Shown piece by piece: positions 8,115 through 16,082 of a DNA stretch of 64,000 bases. Where the stretch lies: the NCBI RefSeq assembly GCF_006716345.1, contig NZ_VFOX01000001.1, positions 1,674,001 to 1,738,000 of the forward strand. The letters are read 5' to 3'. The notes below the pieces were generated by a model. The model searched no databases. It was not told where the DNA came from and saw only the letters and a program-made list of their open reading frames with translations. The stretch is from Microbacterium saperdae. GTDB taxonomy: Bacteria; Actinomycetota; Actinomycetes; Actinomycetales; Microbacteriaceae. Position 1 is the first letter of the stretch. Every line of letters begins with the position of its first letter. The position numbers were made by a program, and so were the translations under genes.

Positions 8115-9068
8115 ATGGAGATCATCGAGAACTCGAAGCTCACCGTCGTCGGCGCGGGAAGCGTGGGGTCGAGTGTCGCCTACGCCGCGTTGATCCGCGG
8201 TTCCGCCCGCCACATCGCGCTCTACGACATCGCGACCGAGAAGGTCGACGCCGAGGTGCTCGACCTCGCGCATGGCACGCAGTTCACGGGATCGAGCGAC
8301 ATCGTCGGCGGCAGCGACATCTCGGTCGTGGCCGGTTCGCACGTCGTCGTCATCACGGCCGGGGCGAAGCAGCGCCCGGGGCAGACGCGCATCGAGCTCG
8401 CGGAGGTGAACGCGGGCATCATCCGCACGATGATGCCGCAGCTGCTCGACGTCGCACCCCATGCCGTGTATGTCATCGTCACGAACCCCTGTGACGTTCT
8501 CACCGTGCTGGCTCAGGAGGAGACCGGGCTTCCGCCCGAGCGCATCTTCGCCTCCGGAACAGTGCTCGACACGTCGAGGTTGCGGTGGAAGCTCGCCGAG
8601 CGCGCGGGCGTGTCCACGGCCAGTGTGCATGCGCACATCATCGGCGAGCACGGCGACACCGAGTTCCCGTTGTGGTCGCGCGCCACGATCGGGACCGTGC
8701 CGATCCTGGACTGGGAGATGCCGGGATACCCGAGGATCAGCCGCGACGAACTCGACGCGATCGCCATCGACGTGCGTGATGCCGCCTACAAGGTGATCCA
8801 GGGCAAGGGAGCGACCAACTACGCGATCGGACTGTCGAGCGCGCGCATCGTCGAAGCGATCCTGCGCGACGAACATGCCGTGATGCCGGTCAGCACGGTG
8901 CTGCACGACTTCCACGGGCTGGACGGTGTGGCGCTCTCCGTGCCATCGATCGTCAGCGCGACCGGAGCCGTCCCGATCCGGAACACGACCTTCTCCGACG
9001 AGGAACTCGGCCTCCTGCGGCACTCGGCCGACGCCCTGGCCGGTGTCGCCGCGTCGCTGCGTGGCTGA
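8115..9068 (+). CDS. ldh: L-lactate dehydrogenase
   Basis: This 317-residue NAD-dependent enzyme interconverts pyruvate and L-lactate. It has the nucleotide-binding GAGSVGSS motif (13-20), the substrate loop AGAKQRPGQTR (82-92) and the catalytic histidine in GEHGDTEF (His179). Gln86 in the loop is the residue that marks lactate rather than malate specificity, and Arg92 corresponds to the loop arginine. The ATG at 8115 directly precedes the Rossmann strand; no clear Shine-Dalgarno is present, so the transcript may be leaderless. It is monocistronic and converges with an SDR gene. Confidence 0.94.
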   Translation: MEIIENSKLTVVGAGSVGSSVAYAALIRGSARHIALYDIATEKVDAEVLDLAHGTQFTGSSDIVGGSDISVVAGSHVVVITAGAKQRPGQTRIELAEVNAGIIRTMMPQLLDVAPHAVYVIVTNPCDVLTVLAQEETGLPPERIFASGTVLDTSRLRWKLAERAGVSTASVHAHIIGEHGDTEFPLWSRATIGTVPILDWEMPGYPRISRDELDAIAIDVRDAAYKVIQGKGATNYAIGLSSARIVEAILRDEHAVMPVSTVLHDFHGLDGVALSVPSIVSATGAVPIRNTTFSDEELGLLRHSADALAGVAASLRG

Positions 9069-9092
9069 GTCCGACCAGGGCGCCGCGGCGCT

Positions 9093-9857
9093 TCAGCTCC
9101 CGTGCGGGTCGAGGTGGTTCAGCGTCGCCACCACCTGTGCGTAGTCGCCGCGGGCTTCCCCGTAGCGGAGGAACTTGACGTTCTCGACCTGGATCTCGGT
9201 CGCCTCGGGCTGACTCTCGATCAACCCGATGACCTCGGTCACGAAGTCGTCGAGGGGCATCGCGAACGCGTTCTCCTCATGCCCCGGCATCAACGCCGTG
9301 CGCACGGCCGGCGGTTCCAGCTCGACCACCCTCACGCTCGACTCGGCGAGCTGGAGGCGGAGCGATTCACTGAGCATGTGGATCGCGGCCTTGCTGGCGT
9401 TGTAAGTCGGTGTCGCGCGAAGCGGCGTGAAGGCGAGTCCGGACGAGACGGTCATGATCGTGGCATCCGCCATGCTGCGCAGGTGCTCGATGAACGCGGC
9501 GATCAGGCGGATCGGACCGAGCACGTTGGTGACGATGGTCTGCTCTGCCGTCTCGAGGAAGCCGGCTGGCGTCGACCAGTCCTCGACGCGCATGATGCCG
9601 GCCATCGTGATGATCACGTTCAGGTCGGGGTGCGCGTCGAGCACCTCACGGGCGGCGGTGGCGACGCTGGCGGCATCGGTCGTGTCGATCTGCACCGTGT
9701 GCAGGCCCGAGCCCTCGGCGGCGATCGTGTCGAGCAGCTCGGTACGGCGTCCGCCCACGATCACGGTGTTGCCCTTGGCGCGGAGCTGGTGGGCGAGAGC
9801 GAGGCCGATGCCGCTGGTCGCTCCGGGGATGAAGATGGTGTTTCCGCTGATGTTCAT
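9093..9857 (-). CDS. Short-chain dehydrogenase/reductase
   Basis: A 254-residue classical SDR with the cofactor motif GATSGIGLALA near the N-terminus, the NVLGP segment, VSSG and the catalytic YNASK. Substrate is not predictable; family members of the DltE type are annotated as oxidoreductases. The start at 9857 is preceded by GGAGAGTGGGTGC. The frame runs on upstream without family similarity. It is transcribed divergently from a MmyB-type regulator, with a perfect inverted repeat between them, a common arrangement in which the regulator controls the reductase. Confidence 0.9.
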   Translation of the reverse strand: MNISGNTIFIPGATSGIGLALAHQLRAKGNTVIVGGRRTELLDTIAAEGSGLHTVQIDTTDAASVATAAREVLDAHPDLNVIITMAGIMRVEDWSTPAGFLETAEQTIVTNVLGPIRLIAAFIEHLRSMADATIMTVSSGLAFTPLRATPTYNASKAAIHMLSESLRLQLAESSVRVVELEPPAVRTALMPGHEENAFAMPLDDFVTEVIGLIESQPEATEIQVENVKFLRYGEARGDYAQVVATLNHLDPHGS

Positions 9858-9901
9858 GCACCCACTCTCCGGTGACCACCGGGATCGCTCCAGAGAGCGG
9901 T

Positions 9902-9928
9902 GATCCAGGGATCGGGCGTCCCTGGATC
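9902..9928. promoter_or_regulatory. Perfect operator-like palindrome between SDR and MmyB genes
   Basis: Two perfect 10-bp arms, GATCCAGGGA and TCCCTGGATC, are separated by 7 bp (TCGGGCG). It lies in the 100-bp divergent intergenic region, 45 bp upstream of the SDR start and 29 bp upstream of the regulator start, next to the regulator's probable -10 (GATACT, 9946-9951). It is the best candidate binding site for the adjacent MmyB-type regulator. Confidence 0.7.
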
Positions 9929-9957
9929 GCACTCCCGGCGCGGGGGATACTGCAGGA

Positions 9958-10794
9958 ATGGATCGAGATGCACTGGCCGGGTTCCTGCTGCGGCGTCGTG
10001 AGGCGTTGAGCCCGTCGGACGTCGGGTTGAGCGCCGGCGCGCGGCGGCGCACGGTCGGACTGCGCCGCGAGGAGGTCGCCCAGCTGGCGGCGATGTCGAC
10101 GGACTACTACACCCGCCTCGAGCAGCGGCGTGGCCCGCAGCCGAGCGCGCAGATCCTGGCCTCGCTCGCCCGCGCATTGAGATTGACACCGGACGAACGC
10201 GACTACCTGTATCGCGTCTGCGGCCACAGCGCCCCCGATCGGGCCGGCGCCACCGATTATGTGCGTCCCGGCATACTCAGGGTGCTCGATCGTCTGCACG
10301 ACACCCCGGCCTTCGTGGTGTCGGTGCTCGACGAGGTGCTGGTGCAGAACGACGCCGCCCGCGCGCTGCTCGGTGACGCGAGCGGACTCACCGGCCTCGA
10401 CCGCAGCGGCATCTACCGCTGGTTCGCGCACCCGGAGCAGGAACGCCGTCGGTATCCCGAGGAGGATCACCCGCGTCAGAGCCGTGCGCTCGTCGCCTCC
10501 CTCCGTGCGGCACACGGCGTCCTCGGCGCGCGTTCCCGGGCGGGGGACATCGCCGCAGAGCTCGCCGCGCGCAGCGCGGAGTTCGCGGAGCTGTGGAGCG
10601 TCCACGAAGTCGCCCGCCGGTTCGAGCAGCACAAGGTGCTGATACACCCCGAACTCGGAGCGATCGAGGTGGACTGTCAGGCGCTCTTCACGGAGGACGA
10701 GTCCCAGGCGCTCATCGTGCTCACGGCCGCCCCGGGGAGTGAGGCGGCGAGCAAGCTCGAACTCCTCCGCGTGATCGGTACCCAGGTCGTCTGA
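9958..10794 (+). CDS. MmyB-family helix-turn-helix transcriptional regulator
   Basis: The 278-residue protein has an N-terminal Xre-type HTH with the hallmarks of the MmyB family: RRRTVGLRREEVAQLAAMS, then DYYTRLEQRRGPQPS and LTPDERDYLY. A C-terminal ligand-binding PAS-like domain follows (VLDEVLVQNDAARALLG; IYRWFAHPE; EIDCQALFTEDESQ-like end). Such regulators commonly sit next to and control an SDR, here the divergent gene at 9093-9857. The ATG follows a GATACT hexamer by 6 nt. Confidence 0.92.
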   Translation: MDRDALAGFLLRRREALSPSDVGLSAGARRRTVGLRREEVAQLAAMSTDYYTRLEQRRGPQPSAQILASLARALRLTPDERDYLYRVCGHSAPDRAGATDYVRPGILRVLDRLHDTPAFVVSVLDEVLVQNDAARALLGDASGLTGLDRSGIYRWFAHPEQERRRYPEEDHPRQSRALVASLRAAHGVLGARSRAGDIAAELAARSAEFAELWSVHEVARRFEQHKVLIHPELGAIEVDCQALFTEDESQALIVLTAAPGSEAASKLELLRVIGTQVV

Positions 10795-10806
10795 GCGGGA
10801 CCGGCT

Positions 10807-11655
10807 TCAGGACTCCTCGTGCGTCCGGGGGTCGGCGCCGAACAGGCGTCCGTCCGGACGACCGAGTGCGGTGATCGCAGCGACCTCGGCCTCGTCGAGG
10901 ACGACCTCTGCGGCGGCGAGGTTGGAGAGCTGGTGCTCCAGCGACGACGCCTTCGGGATCGAGACCGTGCCGCGGGCCACGTGCCACGCCAGCACGGTCT
11001 GTGCCGGGGTGATCTCATGCGCGGCGGCGACGTCGAGGATGACCTGCTCCTCCAGGAGCGCGCGGGCGCGCCCGAGCGGGCTCCACGCCTCGGTGAGGAT
11101 GCCCTGCTCGCGGTGATAGGCGATCTGCTCCTCCTGGGGGAAGAATGGGTGGACCTCGATCTGGTTCACGACGGGACGCACGCCCGTCTCCTTCTCGATG
11201 CGCTCCAGGTGCTCCGGGAGGAAGTTCGAGACGCCGATCTGCCGCACGACCCCGCGGGCCTGCGCGTCGACCAGTGCGGCCCACGCCTGCACGTACTCGT
11301 CCTGGCTCGGGTTCGGCCAGTGGATCAGGTGCAGATCGGTGACGTCGAGGCCGAGGCGCGAGCGGCTCTCCTCGATGCTCGTGCGTGCCTTCTCGGAGGG
11401 GTGGTGACGACCGGGCAGCTTGGTCGTCACGATGATCTCGTCACGGGCGACCTCGGACTGTGCGACGCCGCGCCCGACGGAGCCTTCGTTCTCGTAGTTG
11501 AAGGCGGAGTCGACCAGTCGGTAGCCCGCGCCGATCGCGCCGGCGACGGCCGTCGCGCCGGCGTCGCCGTTCAGGGCGTAGGTGCCGAGACCGATCGCGG
11601 GCAGGGCGAAGCCGTTGTGTGCGGTGAACGAGGGGATGACGGGCTGAGTGCTCAC
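10807..11655 (-). CDS. Aldo/keto reductase
   Basis: A 282-residue NADPH-dependent aldo/keto reductase of the 2,5-diketo-gluconate reductase-like group. The catalytic tetrad is visible in VDSAFNYENE (Asp, Tyr), TTKLPG (Lys) and LIHWPNP (His). The C-terminal SIPKASS segment binds the cofactor phosphate. The GTG at 11655 is preceded by AAGGAGCACC. It converges with the MmyB regulator (12-bp gap) and diverges from the YchJ-like gene. Confidence 0.92.
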   Translation of the reverse strand: MSTQPVIPSFTAHNGFALPAIGLGTYALNGDAGATAVAGAIGAGYRLVDSAFNYENEGSVGRGVAQSEVARDEIIVTTKLPGRHHPSEKARTSIEESRSRLGLDVTDLHLIHWPNPSQDEYVQAWAALVDAQARGVVRQIGVSNFLPEHLERIEKETGVRPVVNQIEVHPFFPQEEQIAYHREQGILTEAWSPLGRARALLEEQVILDVAAAHEITPAQTVLAWHVARGTVSIPKASSLEHQLSNLAAAEVVLDEAEVAAITALGRPDGRLFGADPRTHEES

Positions 11656-11684
11656 GGTGCTCCTTCTGAGGTGTGCCCTCAGCG

Positions 11685-11690
11685 TACGCT
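11685..11690 (+). promoter_or_regulatory. -10 hexamer TACGCT of a leaderless start
   Basis: TACGCT lies 6 nt before the GTG at 11697 and no Shine-Dalgarno is present. This supports GTG 11697 over the in-frame GTG 11673 as the start of the YchJ-like gene. Confidence 0.5.
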
Positions 11691-11696
11691 GGGGCG

Positions 11697-12119
11697 GTGA
11701 CGACGAAGGGCCGCGTTGCGGCACATGACGATGCTCCCGATGACTCCACGCGGTGTCCCTGCAACTCGGGCGATCTGTTCGGTGCATGCTGCGCTCCGCT
11801 GCTGCGCGGAGCCGCCGCGCCGACCGCAGAGCGGCTGATGCGCTCGCGCTACACCGCGTTCGCGCTGGCGGACGCGAGCTATCTGCGCGCGACCTGGCAT
11901 CCTTCGACGCGGCCTCTCGAGCTCGAGCTCGAGCCCGATCTCGAGTGGCGACGACTGGTGATCATCGACCGCGTCGGCGGCGGACCGTTCGATCAGAACG
12001 GCATCGTGGAGTTCGAGGCGCACTGGCGGCAAGGCGAGGCCCGAGGGGCATTGCAGGAGCGCAGCCGCTTCGTGCGGGAGGATCGTCGCTGGCTCTACGT
12101 CGGCGGCGATGTGCGGTGA
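11697..12119 (+). CDS. YchJ-family (UPF0225) protein with SEC-C-like cysteines
   Basis: A 140-residue YchJ-like protein. It carries the N-terminal cysteine cluster CPCNSGDLFGACC (a SEC-C-type zinc site) and the family blocks LMRSRYTAFALADASYL and TWHPSTRP. The C-terminal part is a small NTF2-like fold (VEFEAHWRQG, RSRFVREDRRWLYV). The molecular role of the family is unknown. Start GTG 11697 is taken from the -10 placement; GTG 11673 is an alternative. Confidence 0.85.
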   Translation: MTTKGRVAAHDDAPDDSTRCPCNSGDLFGACCAPLLRGAAAPTAERLMRSRYTAFALADASYLRATWHPSTRPLELELEPDLEWRRLVIIDRVGGGPFDQNGIVEFEAHWRQGEARGALQERSRFVREDRRWLYVGGDVR

Positions 12120-12141
12120 TGGGCGAGACGCATCCAGAGGA

Positions 12142-12147
12142 TAGATT
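12142..12147 (+). promoter_or_regulatory. -10 hexamer TAGATT of a leaderless start
   Basis: TAGATT ends 6 nt before the GTG at 12154, with no Shine-Dalgarno in between, so the zinc-ribbon gene is probably transcribed from its own start codon. Confidence 0.55.
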
Positions 12148-12153
12148 GGGACA

Positions 12154-12891
12154 GTGAACTCCAGCCCTGAGAAACAGCGCATCCTGCTCGACATCGCCGA
12201 CCTGGATCGGCGGATCGCGCAGGCGGAGCGTGCGCGCACCACGCCCCCGCAGGGGCCGCGCATCACCGAGCTCGTCGCTCAGCGCCAGGACCAGCTCCGC
12301 GAGCTGACCGCCCTGACCGGAACCCGTGACGATGCGCGCACCGAGCTCACCCGCCTCGAGTCCGATGTGTCTCTGGTGGAACAGCGCCGCGCACGCGATG
12401 CCGGACGCCTCGCGACCGCGACCAACGCGAAGGAGGCGCAGGCCCTCGAGCACGAGCTGGCAAGCCTGGCGCGGCGTCAGAGCGATCTGGAGGACGCGGA
12501 GCTCGACATCATGGGCCGTCTGGAAGAGGCGGATGCCGCCGTCGCCGCACAGCAGGCGCTGATCGACACCACCACGGCCGAGGGCACCGCGCTCACCACA
12601 CAGGCCAAGGCCGATGTCGCCGCCGCGACCGACCTCATCGCCCAGCTCGGGCGAGACCGCACCGCCATCAGCGCGGGTGTGCCGGAAGACCTGTTCGCCG
12701 AGTACACGCGCCGCGCGGCCAACAGCGCCGGCGCCGCGCTCCTCACCCGCGGGACGTGCGAGGGCTGCCGCATCGTGCTGCCCGGAACCGACCTGAACAG
12801 CATCCGCCGGGCCGCCGACGACGAGGTTCTGTTCTGCCCGGAGTGCGGCTGCATCCTGGTGCGCACCGAGGAGTCTGGTATCTCCGCATGA
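12154..12891 (+). CDS. C4-type zinc-ribbon coiled-coil protein
   Basis: A 245-residue protein of the actinobacterial zinc-ribbon family (DUF164-like). About 180 residues form a long coiled coil (RIAQAERARTTPPQ, then repeated Leu/Glu/Arg heptads). The C-terminal ribbon has two CxxC pairs, CEGCR and CPECGC. In related genomes it neighbours genes for nucleic-acid enzymes, and here it is 22 bp upstream of a PolA-type polymerase. Function is unproven; nucleic-acid binding is likely. Confidence 0.87.
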   Translation: MNSSPEKQRILLDIADLDRRIAQAERARTTPPQGPRITELVAQRQDQLRELTALTGTRDDARTELTRLESDVSLVEQRRARDAGRLATATNAKEAQALEHELASLARRQSDLEDAELDIMGRLEEADAAVAAQQALIDTTTAEGTALTTQAKADVAAATDLIAQLGRDRTAISAGVPEDLFAEYTRRAANSAGAALLTRGTCEGCRIVLPGTDLNSIRRAADDEVLFCPECGCILVRTEESGISA

Positions 12892-12913
12892 GCGGGGTCC
12901 TCCCACGTCGACG

Positions 12914-14611
12914 ATGAGCGCACCGTCGCCCTCCGAGCGGCGCATCGCCCTCGTGTCGAGCGGCGCGGGGCGTTACGTCGCCGTCGAGCTCGACGACACC
13001 GACGAGGAGCAGTCCAGGATCACCCTGACCGCGGCCGAGCTCGTCGCCTGGGTGCGAGACGCGGAAGCAGCAGACTCTCCGCGGTGGATCATCCGGAGTG
13101 CCAGGGACATCTATGCCGTGCTGCTCGCCGCGGATGTGCGCATCGCCCGCTCTCACGATCTGCTGCTCTGTCACGCGATCCTGCGTGACACCGCCGCCGT
13201 CGCCTCACCGCTCGCGCCGTCGGCCGCCTGGGAGCGAAAGGAGCCGACCGACGCGGCACCCGCGCTGTTCGACGTGTTCGATGACGAGCGCGGAGAGGAT
13301 CCGGTCGTCGAGGTGCTCGAGCAGTTCCGCGCGCAACGGCGCGTGACGAGCGCTGCCGCGGATGGACGGCTCACTCTGCTGTGCGCTGCCGAATCCGCGG
13401 GCGGGCTGATCGCGGAGGAGATGCGGGTCGCGGGTCTCCCGTGGAACGAGCAGGTGCACGAGCGGATCCTCACCGACACGCTCGGCACACGTCCGATGGC
13501 CGGGGGTCTTCCGAGTCGCATGGTCGAGCTCGGCGATCAGGTGAGGTCCATCCTCGGTGACGCGACTCTCCACCTCGACAGCCAGCAGAAGCTGCTGCGG
13601 GCCCTGCATCGTGTCGGCGTGCAGGTCGAATCCACGAGCAAGTGGGAGCTGGCGCAGCACGAGCATCCGGTCGTCGAGCCGCTTCTCGCCTATAAGAAGC
13701 TCTCGCGCCTGCTGAGCGCGAACGGGTGGGCGTGGCTGGCGGAGTGGGTGCACGAGGGGCGCTTCCGCCCCGTGTACATCCCCGGCGGCGTCGTCACCGG
13801 CCGATGGGCCTCGGCCGGCGGGGGAGCGCTGCAGCTTCCGCGCAGTCTGCGCCCGGCCGTACATGCGGACCCGGGATGGACGCTGGTGGTCGCCGACGTC
13901 GCGCAGCTCGAGCCGCGCATGCTGGCGGCCATGGCGGCGGATGAAGCCATGGCGCGCGCCGCGCAGGGACGCGATCTCTACGCCGGCGTCGTCGAATCCG
14001 GCGCTGTCGGCACGCGCGAGGAGGCGAAGTACGCGGTCCTGGGTGCGATGTACGGGGCGACCACGGGCGACAGCGGACGCCTGGTGCCGCGCCTGCGCAA
14101 GGTCTATCCCCGAGCCATGGCGCTCGTCGATGCGGCTGCACGTACCGGCGAGGACGGCGGTATCGTCTCGACCTGGCTCGGACGCTCATCACCGCGCCCG
14201 TCGGATGAATGGATGAGGCTGCAGTCCGAGGCGACCTCCGCCGATGCGGACCCGGCCGTGGTCGCTCTCGCGCGGCGTCGCGCCAGGGACTGGGGCAGGT
14301 TCACGCGCAACTTCGTGGTGCAGGGCACCGCTGCGGAGTGGTCCCTCATCTGGTTGGCGGAGATCCGGCATCGGTTGCGGCAGTTCGAGGAGACGTTCGC
14401 CGCCGCGGAAACGTCAGGGCCCTTCGCCCGGATGCCGCATCTCGCGTTCTTCCTGCACGACGAAGTGATCCTGCACGTGCCGGAGCAGCATGCGGAGGCG
14501 GCCGCCACAGCGGTGACGGAGGCCGCGGCCACCGCGACACGGCGCCTGTTCGGCAACTTCCCGATCGATGTGCCGCTCGATCTGCGCATCGCGATGTCCG
14601 CCGACAAGTAG
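12914..14611 (+). CDS. PolA-type DNA polymerase (bifunctional 3'-5' exonuclease/polymerase type)
   Basis: The 565-residue protein is a family-A polymerase without the 5' nuclease domain. The polymerase half has motif A VADVAQLEPRMLAAMAAD (catalytic Asp), the O-helix motif B region REEAKYAVLGAMYG, and motif C FFLHDEVILH. The N-terminal 200 residues correspond to a divergent exonuclease-like domain. It is much shorter than PolI (about 900 residues) and belongs to a second, actinobacterial polymerase group thought to act in repair. The last bases overlap the rnpB promoter. Confidence 0.9.
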   Translation: MSAPSPSERRIALVSSGAGRYVAVELDDTDEEQSRITLTAAELVAWVRDAEAADSPRWIIRSARDIYAVLLAADVRIARSHDLLLCHAILRDTAAVASPLAPSAAWERKEPTDAAPALFDVFDDERGEDPVVEVLEQFRAQRRVTSAAADGRLTLLCAAESAGGLIAEEMRVAGLPWNEQVHERILTDTLGTRPMAGGLPSRMVELGDQVRSILGDATLHLDSQQKLLRALHRVGVQVESTSKWELAQHEHPVVEPLLAYKKLSRLLSANGWAWLAEWVHEGRFRPVYIPGGVVTGRWASAGGGALQLPRSLRPAVHADPGWTLVVADVAQLEPRMLAAMAADEAMARAAQGRDLYAGVVESGAVGTREEAKYAVLGAMYGATTGDSGRLVPRLRKVYPRAMALVDAAARTGEDGGIVSTWLGRSSPRPSDEWMRLQSEATSADADPAVVALARRRARDWGRFTRNFVVQGTAAEWSLIWLAEIRHRLRQFEETFAAAETSGPFARMPHLAFFLHDEVILHVPEQHAEAAATAVTEAAATATRRLFGNFPIDVPLDLRIAMSADK

Positions 14612-14619
14612 TCGCGCCG

Positions 14620-14625
14620 TAGACT
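14620..14625 (+). promoter_or_regulatory. -10 hexamer of rnpB
   Basis: TAGACT lies 8 nt upstream of the predicted 5' end of RNase P RNA (14634). It sits just after the polymerase stop codon. No clear -35 is seen. Confidence 0.55.
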
Positions 14626-14633
14626 GGACCCGC

Positions 14634-14992
14634 GAATGGGTCGACTGGACGGTCGCGTGGCGGGAGACCGCACCGAGGAACGTCCGGGCTCCACAGGGCA
14701 GGGCGGTGGGTAACACCCACCCGGAGCAATCCGCGAGACAGTGCCACAGAGAGTAGACCGCCCCGCAAGGGGTAAGGGTGAAAGGGTGGTGTAAGAGACC
14801 ACCGGGGGTCATGGTGACATGACCCGCCAGGTAAACCTCGCCCGGAGCAAGGTCAGACAGAGGATGTTGACGCGGCTCGCCGAGTCCTCGGGTAGACCGC
14901 TGGAGCGGCACGGCAACGTGTCGCCGAGAGAGATGGCCGTCGAAGGGGCGAAGAACCCCGGAACAGAACCCGGCGTACAGGTCGGCCCATTC
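14634..14992 (+). ncRNA. rnpB: RNase P RNA (bacterial type A)
   Basis: The catalytic RNA of RNase P, which matures tRNA 5' ends. The universal blocks are present: GAGGAACGTCCGGGCTCCAC near 14679, GGTGGGTAACACCCACCCGG, GCGAGACAGTGCCACAGAGA, the AAGGGTGAAAGGGTGGTGTA block with AAGAGACCACC, and near the 3' end GCCGTCGAAGGGGCG with ACAGAACCCGGCGTACAGG. The ends are set by helix P1: GAATGGG at 14634-14640 pairs with CCCATTC at 14986-14992. Length about 359 nt. A hairpin terminator follows at 15005-15040. Confidence 0.96.
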
Positions 14993-15004
14993 GCCTCAGA
15001 CGAC

Positions 15005-15040
15005 GAAGGCCCCGACGATCGCAGAGTCGTCGGGGCCTTC
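15005..15040. terminator. Bidirectional terminator between rnpB and ppgK
   Basis: Arms GAAGGCCCCGACGAT and a near-perfect complement ending GTCGGGGCCTTC flank a short CGCAG loop, with T/A-containing flanks on both sides. It lies between the convergent rnpB and ppgK and probably serves both. Confidence 0.85.
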
Positions 15041-15051
15041 TCGTGTCGAGG

Positions 15052-15798
15052 TCAGTCGCCGGCGAGAGATGCCGCGCCGATGATGCCCGAGTTGTTGCGG
15101 TGGATCGCAGGGACGATCGGCGTCTTGAGCTCGAGCAGCGGCAGGAAGTCGCCGGCGTTCTTCGAGACCCCGCCGCCGACCACGAAGAGGTCGGGGCTGA
15201 ACAGGAACTCGATGTGCGAGTAGAACGCCTGCAGGCGTTCGGCCCATGCGGCCCAGCTGAGGCCCTCGCGCTCGCGTGCCGAGGTCGCAGCCCACTGCTC
15301 GACGGACTCGTAGGTGCCGTAGTTCAGGTGACCGAGCTCGGTGTTCGGCAGCAGCACGCCGTCGTAGAGGAAGGCCGAGCCGATGCCGGTGCCGAGCGTG
15401 GTCAGCAGCGTGAGGCCGCGGACATCCCTGGCCGCACCGTGGCGCGACTCCGCGACTCCGGCGGCATCCGCGTCGTTCACGAAGACGATGTTGCGTCCGA
15501 GACCGTCGCGGAAGAAGCGCTCCGCGTCGAAGTCCACCCACTCCTTGGACACGTTCGCGGCCGACAGGGTCTTGCCGCGCTTGACGATCGCCGGGAAGGC
15601 GACACCGAGCGGAAGAGTGGAGTCATGCACGTCGAGCGTCTTGAGGACCGTCTGCACGGCCTCGAGGACATCCTGAGGGGATGCGCCCGTGGGGGTGGGG
15701 ACACGCACACGATCCGATTCCATCGTGCCGTGCGTGAGGTCGACGATTCCAGCCTTGATTCCCGTGCCGCCGATATCGACGCCGATCGCTTTTGCCAT
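15052..15798 (-). CDS. ppgK: Polyphosphate glucokinase
   Basis: A 248-residue ROK-family sugar kinase that phosphorylates glucose with polyphosphate and/or ATP. The N-terminal phosphate motif is VDIGGTGIKAGIVDL. The actinobacterial PpgK blocks follow: FPAIVKRGKTLSAANVSKEW, NDADAAGVAE, LTTLGTGIGSAFLYDG, ELGHLNYGTYESVEQW. The ATG at 15798 begins the conserved MAKAIGVDIGG. The length matches the family. Confidence 0.93.
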   Translation of the reverse strand: MAKAIGVDIGGTGIKAGIVDLTHGTMESDRVRVPTPTGASPQDVLEAVQTVLKTLDVHDSTLPLGVAFPAIVKRGKTLSAANVSKEWVDFDAERFFRDGLGRNIVFVNDADAAGVAESRHGAARDVRGLTLLTTLGTGIGSAFLYDGVLLPNTELGHLNYGTYESVEQWAATSAREREGLSWAAWAERLQAFYSHIEFLFSPDLFVVGGGVSKNAGDFLPLLELKTPIVPAIHRNNSGIIGAASLAGD

Positions 15799-15867
15799 GG
15801 GCGATAGCTTAGCGACCACGGCGTACGCCAGTAGGATCGGAGTCACTACGTGAAGGAGGGACGGAAC

Positions 15868-16080
15868 ATGTCTGACGGTGATGACAAGTACTGGTACAAC
15901 TCGGAGACCGGGCAGGTCGAGTTCGGCATGATCTCGCCGTCCGCCGACCGAGTCGGTCCGTTCGACACGGCTGCCGAGGCCGCCCGTGCACCCGAGGTCC
16001 TGAAGGAGCGTTCGCGCGCCTGGGCCGAAGAAGAAGCAGTCGAGCAGGGCTGGGACGCGAAGGGCCAGGGCGCAGAGTAG
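15868..16080 (+). CDS. Small SPOR-associated-type protein
   Basis: A 70-residue protein starting MSDGDDKYWYNSETGQVEFG. It matches a small actinobacterial family usually placed immediately upstream of glnA2, as here (2-bp gap). The KYWYNSETGQVE block and the R-x-GPFDTAAEAARA block resemble a minimal repeat with aromatic residues. A GGAGGG Shine-Dalgarno precedes the ATG, and a TAGGAT hexamer at 15832 may be its -10. Function unknown; linkage to nitrogen genes is positional. Confidence 0.8.
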   Translation: MSDGDDKYWYNSETGQVEFGMISPSADRVGPFDTAAEAARAPEVLKERSRAWAEEEAVEQGWDAKGQGAE

Positions 16081-16082
16081 CC

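Noticed and set aside
14819..15223. An open frame across the rnpB 3' end and the terminator
   Set aside because: It lies inside RNase P RNA and a terminator and ends opposite ppgK; no coding signal.
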